Of a stretch of DNA of 64,000 nucleotides, positions 59,939 to 64,000 are shown piece after piece. The notes below the pieces were generated by a model, which saw nothing but the letters and a program-made list of their open reading frames with translations, did not search any database and had not been told where the DNA came from. Source of the DNA: Haliovirga abyssi (GTDB lineage Bacteria > Fusobacteriota > Fusobacteriia > Fusobacteriales > Haliovirgaceae); assembly GCF_030295325.1 (NCBI RefSeq), contig NZ_AP027059.1, forward strand, positions 2,363,923 to 2,427,922, in the 5' to 3' direction. The position numbers and the translations under genes are program-made. The stretch's first letter is position 1, and each line of letters begins with the position of its first letter.

Positions 59939-61310
59939 TTCCTACACAAAAATTTTTAAATACATGATCTAAAAGATCTTCTGATGAAATTTCGCCAGTT
60001 ATTTCACTTAATGAATCTAATGCTTCTCTTAAATCAATAGCAATTAAATCCATAGGCATTTCCATATTTAATGTATTAAAAATATTATCTATACTATCTT
60101 TTACTTTTTCAAGTGATGATTTATGTCTAATATTTGTTAAAATTAGTTTTTCCGAACTATTTTTTATATCATCTTCTAAAATAAATTTATATATGCTTTC
60201 TTCCAATTTATCTATATTTAAACCATTTATAGCAGATATTTCTATCCAATTATTTATTTTATCAAGCTTAGATATATCTATTTTTTTAGATTTATCTATT
60301 TTATTTATAATTCCTAAACATTTTTTATCATCAATATATTTATATATATCATAATCTTCTTTTGTCAACTCTTCAGAATTATCCAATACAAACAATACCA
60401 AGTCTGACTCTTTTATCTTAGTTTTACTTTTTTCTACACCAATATTTTCAACAATATCTTCTGTTTTTCTTATTCCTGCTGTATCTACTAATATTAATGA
60501 TATTCCATTTATATTTATAATTTCTTCAATAGAATCCCTTGTAGTTCCTGGTATATGTGTAACAATAGCTCTTTCTTCTTTTAATAAAGAGTTCAAAATA
60601 CTTGATTTTCCTACATTAGGTCTTCCAATAATTGAAGTTTTTATTCCCTCTTTTATCTTTTTTCCTTTGTCATAACTTTTTATTAAAATATCACATTCAC
60701 TATGAACTTCTTCTAAATTTCCCCAAAGTTCTTTTGGTAATGGCTCATCTATCCCTTCTTCAGGATAATCTATTACCACATTTACATGAGCTGCTACATC
60801 CAATAATTTTTTCTTTAGTTCTCCTACTTTTTCTTTTAAGTCTCCCCTTAATTGTTCTACAGAAAGAGTTAAATTTTTTTCAGATTTTGATTTTATTAAG
60901 TCAATAACTGCTTCGGCTTGAGTTAGATCAATTCTTCCATTTAAAAATGCTCTTCTAGTAAATTCTCCAGCATCAGCTAATTTTGCTCCATTTTTCAAAA
61001 CTATTTCTAAGATTTTTTCTGTTATTAAATAACCACCATGACAATTTATCTCAATAACATCTTCTTTTGTATAACTTTTAGGTGCTTTCATTACCATAAC
61101 TAAAACTTCATCAACTATTTCATTTTCATCATATATATGTCCATAATTCACACTATTGTGTTTTAAATCTTTTACATTTTTTTTTGATTTTGGCTTAAAT
61201 ATTTTTTCCAAAATATCAAAAGATTCATCTCCTGAAATTCTAACTATACCTATTCCACCTTCTCCAATAGGTGTTGAAATTGCAGCAATTGTTTCAAACA
61301 TTTTAATCAT
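59934..61310 (-). CDS. mnmE: tRNA modification GTPase MnmE (TrmE)
   Basis: 458 aa. N-terminal formyl-THF-binding domain ([20 protein letters not shown]), helical domain, embedded G domain with G1 GRPNVGKS (229-236), DTAG and NKID motifs, and the invariant C-terminal CVGK whose Cys is required for activity. Partner of MnmG in U34 modification. Its start region overlaps the khpB stop by 8 bp (ATGATTAAAATG), so translation is coupled; initiation could use the first ATG or the one three codons later. Confidence 0.97.
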   Translation of the reverse strand: MIKMFETIAAISTPIGEGGIGIVRISGDESFDILEKIFKPKSKKNVKDLKHNSVNYGHIYDENEIVDEVLVMVMKAPKSYTKEDVIEINCHGGYLITEKILEIVLKNGAKLADAGEFTRRAFLNGRIDLTQAEAVIDLIKSKSEKNLTLSVEQLRGDLKEKVGELKKKLLDVAAHVNVVIDYPEEGIDEPLPKELWGNLEEVHSECDILIKSYDKGKKIKEGIKTSIIGRPNVGKSSILNSLLKEERAIVTHIPGTTRDSIEEIININGISLILVDTAGIRKTEDIVENIGVEKSKTKIKESDLVLFVLDNSEELTKEDYDIYKYIDDKKCLGIINKIDKSKKIDISKLDKINNWIEISAINGLNIDKLEESIYKFILEDDIKNSSEKLILTNIRHKSSLEKVKDSIDNIFNTLNMEMPMDLIAIDLREALDSLSEITGEISSEDLLDHVFKNFCVGK

Positions 61311-61911
61311 CTGTTTTTTTCAATTTTATAATAACATATCTTTTGGGATCTCTTCCCTCACTATGTGTCTCCAATTCTTCATATTCATTTGCAATTTTAT
61401 GAATAATTTTTCTTTCTAAAGGTGGCATTGGATTTAATTTTACTGCTTTTTGTGTTGCTATAACTTTTTTAGCAAGTTTATGAGAAAGAGTAATCAACGT
61501 TTCTTCTCTTTTTTTCTTAAATTCCTCTACATCAACATATATTCTATTACCAAAAAATAGATTATTTAACAATTTTTCAAAACTATTTAAAGTTTTCCCT
61601 TTTTTACCAATAATAATTCCATTATCTTTTCCGCTTAAAAATATATTATATTTCCTAGCATCAACTCTTTCAGTTTTTACTTCTAAATCTAACCCCATTA
61701 ATTCTAACAGTTTTTTTGTTTTAGCTTCTATTTCATTTTTTAAAACTTTATAAAATATTTTAAATTCTCCTTTTTTAGGAAATAATCCTAAAAAACTTTT
61801 TGGAGCTTCTAATTCTTCTATTTTTACAATATCACTATCTTTTTTTTCTTCTTTAAATATTTTAATAGCTTCTTCTTTTGAGTTTGCTTTAATTTTTTCA
61901 AATATTTCCAA
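61303..61911 (-). CDS. khpB: RNA-binding protein KhpB (Jag/EloR)
   Basis: 202 aa. Jag-N domain 1-55 ([12 protein letters not shown]...[11 protein letters not shown]), KH domain about 75-140 with [19 protein letters not shown], and R3H domain about 145-202 with [12 protein letters not shown]. Works with KhpA to control cell elongation and sRNA-linked regulation in other bacteria. Conserved place after yidC (7 bp). Confidence 0.94.
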   Translation of the reverse strand: MEIFEKIKANSKEEAIKIFKEEKKDSDIVKIEELEAPKSFLGLFPKKGEFKIFYKVLKNEIEAKTKKLLELMGLDLEVKTERVDARKYNIFLSGKDNGIIIGKKGKTLNSFEKLLNNLFFGNRIYVDVEEFKKKREETLITLSHKLAKKVIATQKAVKLNPMPPLERKIIHKIANEYEELETHSEGRDPKRYVIIKLKKTDD

Positions 61912-61918
61912 CTTATTT

Positions 61919-62539
61919 TCACTCCTTTTTCATAATGTAATATTGTTGCAAAAAACTTATTAAACTTGATGTTACCCAATAAATTTGAAGTCCAGAAGGC
62001 ATACTCATTGATATAAACACCATGAAAATAGGCATTGTATATGTCATCATTTGCATTTGTTTATTACCTGTCCCACCTTGTCCCATTACTTTTTGTTGTA
62101 AAAAAGCAACTATACCATTTAGTATTGGTAATATATAAGTTGGGTCATTTGCCGTAAGATTCCATATTAAAAAATGTGTGTTTGCAGGGATAAGAGCATC
62201 TGCTCCTGTTTTTCTTAGAACTCCAAATAAACCCCATAAAATAGGTAATTGTAAAACAACAGGTAAACATCCACCTAAAGGATTTACTTTATGTTCTTTA
62301 TATAATTCCATAACTTTTACATTTAATTCCTGTGGATTATCTTTATATTTTTCTCTAATTTTATCAACTTCAGGTTGAATTTTTTTCATTCCTTTCATTG
62401 ATTTATCTTGCTTTAGTGTTAATGGAAAAAGTATTATTTTTATTAATAGTGTAACTCCAATAATTGCTAGTCCCCAATTTCCTAAAATTCCATATAAATA
62501 TTTAATAACAGTTGCTACAATTGATTGTATAAAATTCAT
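61919..62539 (-). CDS. yidC: Membrane protein insertase YidC (short Oxa1 type)
   Basis: 206 aa with five membrane helices and no large periplasmic domain. The cytoplasmic helical hairpin between helices 1 and 2 ([20 protein letters not shown], then [20 protein letters not shown]) and [17 protein letters not shown] are typical. It lacks a lipoprotein signal. Inserts membrane proteins alone or with SecYEG. ATG overlaps the yidD stop by 4 bp. Confidence 0.95.
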   Translation of the reverse strand: MNFIQSIVATVIKYLYGILGNWGLAIIGVTLLIKIILFPLTLKQDKSMKGMKKIQPEVDKIREKYKDNPQELNVKVMELYKEHKVNPLGGCLPVVLQLPILWGLFGVLRKTGADALIPANTHFLIWNLTANDPTYILPILNGIVAFLQQKVMGQGGTGNKQMQMMTYTMPIFMVFISMSMPSGLQIYWVTSSLISFLQQYYIMKKE

Positions 62540-62766
62540 TTAACCTCCTCTTTTTTTGGAACCGGATCATATCCTCCTGGATTAAACGGATGACATTTAC
62601 TAATTCTTTTTACTGACAATAAACTCCCTTTTAAACTTCCATGTATAGTTATTGCTTCTTTTGCATAACTAGAACAAGTAGGATAAAATCTACAAGTTTT
62701 AGGTTTTAATGGTGAAATTAATTTTTGATATATAAATATAAAAAATAGTAAAATCTTTTTTATCAT
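62536..62766 (-). CDS. yidD: Membrane protein insertion efficiency factor YidD
   Basis: 76 aa. N-terminal amphipathic helix, then [15 protein letters not shown] with paired cysteines and [14 protein letters not shown] at the C-terminus, all signatures of the family. Overlaps rnpA and yidC by 4 bp each. Known to assist YidC-dependent insertion. Confidence 0.95.
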   Translation of the reverse strand: MIKKILLFFIFIYQKLISPLKPKTCRFYPTCSSYAKEAITIHGSLKGSLLSVKRISKCHPFNPGGYDPVPKKEEVK

Positions 62767-63098
62767 TTTATATCCACCCTCTTTAATAGTTTTATAACTT
62801 CTTTAGAAAGAATATTATAATTTACAGTTTTAATATCTCTTCCAAAATTTCTTTTGGCAATAAATACAATATCATATCCTTTTGGAAAAATATTTTCATT
62901 TAATCTATAAGTTTCTCTAAATAATCTTCTAATTCTATTTCTTTTTACTGCATTTCCAACTTTTTTACTTGTAACAAACCCCAATCTATTTTCATTATAA
63001 TCATTTCTATAAAAGTATATAAGAAAATTTTTAGAAAAAAATTTAACTCCATCATTATATACTTTAGTAAATTGTTTTATATTAATTAAATGAATCAT
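62763..63098 (-). CDS. rnpA: Ribonuclease P protein component
   Basis: 111 aa. RNR motif [19 protein letters not shown] and [13 protein letters not shown] are diagnostic. Protein cofactor for tRNA 5'-end maturation. Ribosome-binding site AAGGAGATATA. The rpmH terminator lies upstream, so rnpA is expressed by read-through or its own promoter in 63099-63152. Confidence 0.95.
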   Translation of the reverse strand: MIHLINIKQFTKVYNDGVKFFSKNFLIYFYRNDYNENRLGFVTSKKVGNAVKRNRIRRLFRETYRLNENIFPKGYDIVFIAKRNFGRDIKTVNYNILSKEVIKLLKRVDIK

Positions 63099-63152
63099 TT
63101 AGTTATATCTCCTTAAAAATAGCTTAAACTATTAAGCCTTTTTTATTTTTTA

Positions 63153-63183
63153 AAAACCCGGTGATTATAACACCGGGTTTTAT
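63153..63183 (-). terminator. Terminator overlapping the rpmH stop codon
   Basis: Arms AAAACCCGGTG and CACCGGGTTTT with a short AT loop, T-tract after. The rpmH TAA (63180-63182) is within the 5' arm as transcribed. Probably partial, giving high rpmH and lower rnpA. Confidence 0.85.
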
Positions 63184-63314
63184 GCTGATAATTTATGTCT
63201 TCCTTTTGCTCTTCTTCTTTTTAAGACATCTCTACCTGATTTAGTTTTCATTCTTAATCTAAAACCATGGTCTTTTTTTCTTTTTCTTACATTTGGTTGG
63301 AATGTTCTTTTCAA
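63180..63314 (-). CDS. rpmH: Ribosomal protein L34, TTG start
   Basis: 44 aa: begins (M)[18 protein letters not shown] and ends [12 protein letters not shown], a full bacterial L34. The only possible start is TTG at 63314, preceded by AGGAGGTG at good spacing; the first in-frame ATG is inside the conserved core. Promoter at 63355-63383. Confidence 0.95.
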   Translation of the reverse strand: MKRTFQPNVRKRKKDHGFRLRMKTKSGRDVLKRRRAKGRHKLSA

Positions 63315-63354
63315 AATTTTCACCTCCTAATATATTTCTCTTAATCAGTTATCT

Positions 63355-63383
63355 ATTTTATTAAAAATACTGAAATTTGTCAA
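63355..63383 (-). promoter_or_regulatory. rpmH promoter
   Basis: Minus strand TTGACA (63378-63383), 17-bp spacer, TAAAAT (63355-63360), 40 bases before the TTG start. Confidence 0.7.
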
Positions 63384-63592
63384 CATAATAAATAAAAAAA
63401 TAAAAAATATATATAATTAGCTGTTTTATTTTATACTAGAAAAGTATAAAATTTATTCAGAAAAAGCAAGTATTCTATTTATTCAAGTATGTGATTTTCC
63501 AATGCAAAATTTTTTAGAAACTAAAAATTTAGAAAAATATTTATATTTTATCAGAATGAAGCACAACTTTTTTAAAGGATTTAGTTTATATC

Positions 63593-63629
63593 GTGAAAAA
63601 AGTATTTTGTAATGTGAAAAAAGTATTTT
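63593..63629 (+). repeat. Two-copy direct repeat GTGAAAAAAGTATTTT
   Basis: Identical 16-mers at 63593-63608 and 63614-63629, a 21-base period (two helical turns), 70 bp left of the origin unwinding region. Could bind a regulator; nothing more is visible. Confidence 0.6.
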
Positions 63630-63639
63630 AGAACTTATT

Positions 63640-64000
63640 TTATTTAATTTTATATGTTTTACACGTTTTTCAATTATTTATTAATTAATATAAATATATA
63701 GTAGTAGTAGTAGTAGGGGATGTGGAAATGTTAAAATGAGTGTGTTTATTGGTGTTGTTCTATATTTTATTTGTGTAAAGTTTGTATAAAAAAAAGAGTT
63801 TTACACAATTTATTTTAGCGGGGTTTTGTTTATCCACATAATATTATCATACTTTCAATCTTTTTTCTACATAAAATTGTTTAAAGTGGAAAACTTTTAA
63901 TGAATTTAATAAAATCAATAGTTGAAAAGTTAATAAAAAAAATATATGAATTGTGGAAAAAGGTTTAATTTCAGTGTTTTTACAATTTTGTATGTGCAAA
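63640..64000. other. Chromosomal replication origin (oriC), right part cut by the window edge
   Basis: AT-rich stretch 63640-63700, DnaA-trio 63699-63716 (six TAG triplets), GC-rich GGGA, and a DnaA-box-like TGTGGAAAT at 63721-63729. Further boxes: TTTTACACA (63799-63807), perfect TTATCCACA (63830-63838), TGTGGAAAA (63952-63960). It lies upstream of rpmH, the usual place between rpmH and dnaA; dnaA itself would be to the right of the window. Confidence 0.85.
63830..63838 (+). promoter_or_regulatory. Consensus DnaA box
   Basis: TTATCCACA, exact match to the bacterial consensus. Confidence 0.85.

Noticed and set aside
63421-63612. Plus-strand open frame ending at TAA near 63612, with ATG at 63502 (36 codons)
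   Set aside because: No ribosome-binding site, no start that covers the full open stretch, no recognisable family, and it lies in AT-rich origin-flanking DNA where open frames arise by chance.
63699-63716. TAG x6 read as a random microsatellite
   Set aside because: Its position, orientation and the following GC-rich spacer and DnaA-like box fit the DnaA-trio element; slippage may still affect the copy number.

Overview
The window is AT-rich, compact bacterial DNA that fits a member of the Fusobacteriota. Support comes from the codon and base use, an outer-membrane protein with an SLH domain plus coiled coil plus barrel, and the gene order rpmH-rnpA-yidD-yidC-khpB-mnmE-mnmG running away from a replication origin. 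The genus cannot be fixed from sequence alone. Biosynthetic his and arg genes and a group-4-hydrogenase-like membrane module suggest a free-living anaerobe rather than a reduced oral or vaginal species.

The replication origin lies at the right end (about 63640-64000). It has a perfect DnaA box, three near-boxes and six uninterrupted TAG triplets (a DnaA-trio) next to a GC-rich spacer and a DnaA box. A perfect 16-bp parS palindrome sits 4 kb away, between mnmG and mnmE. Every gene except one is on the minus strand, co-directional with the leftward fork; the exception is a 114-aa orphan at 3017-3361 with its own promoter and terminator.

Layout from left to right: (1) 1-2774, a NuoH-like gene fragment, an antiporter-like hydrogenase subunit and an HTH-EIIA regulator. 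(2) 3507-8771, a complete rRNA operon 16S-Ile-Ala-23S-5S-Asn with promoter and processing stems. (3) 8831-13538, an ion-homeostasis operon: K+ channel, a 13-codon micro-ORF, a ClC-EIIA fusion, a cation/proton antiporter and a PII-like small protein. (4) 13641-21918, a CPBP-like membrane protein, hisF, hisIE, a degenerate GGDEF protein, argC, ribH and a large GH13 amylase. (5) 22080-23078, a GT4 glycosyltransferase. (6) 23171-30937, a MerR-controlled envelope regulon (EFR1 flavodoxin-ferredoxin, broken ABC-2 permease, LolA-like protein, barrel, RND/MMPL exporter) with two matching 19-bp-spacer operators. (7) 30996-44254, a defence island: a complete type II Wadjet system (jetABCD) preceded by three tandem AAA-ATPase/PD-(D/E)XK paralogues. 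(8) 44556-50573, an M18 aminopeptidase, pgi, hisA, a PilZ protein and an SLH porin. (9) 50803-63314, tRNA-Gln, spoVG, ispE, rqcP-like, mazG, parvulin lipoprotein, mfd, mnmG, mnmE, khpB, yidC, yidD, rnpA and rpmH.

The most interesting signals are the Wadjet/ATPase-nuclease island together with a decayed second jetD fragment 8 kb away (about 23251-23310); the paired MerR operators; the two PTS-EIIA fusions, one on a ClC transporter; and the origin elements. Intergenic space also carries several foldback repeats and a dispersed 16-bp repeat.
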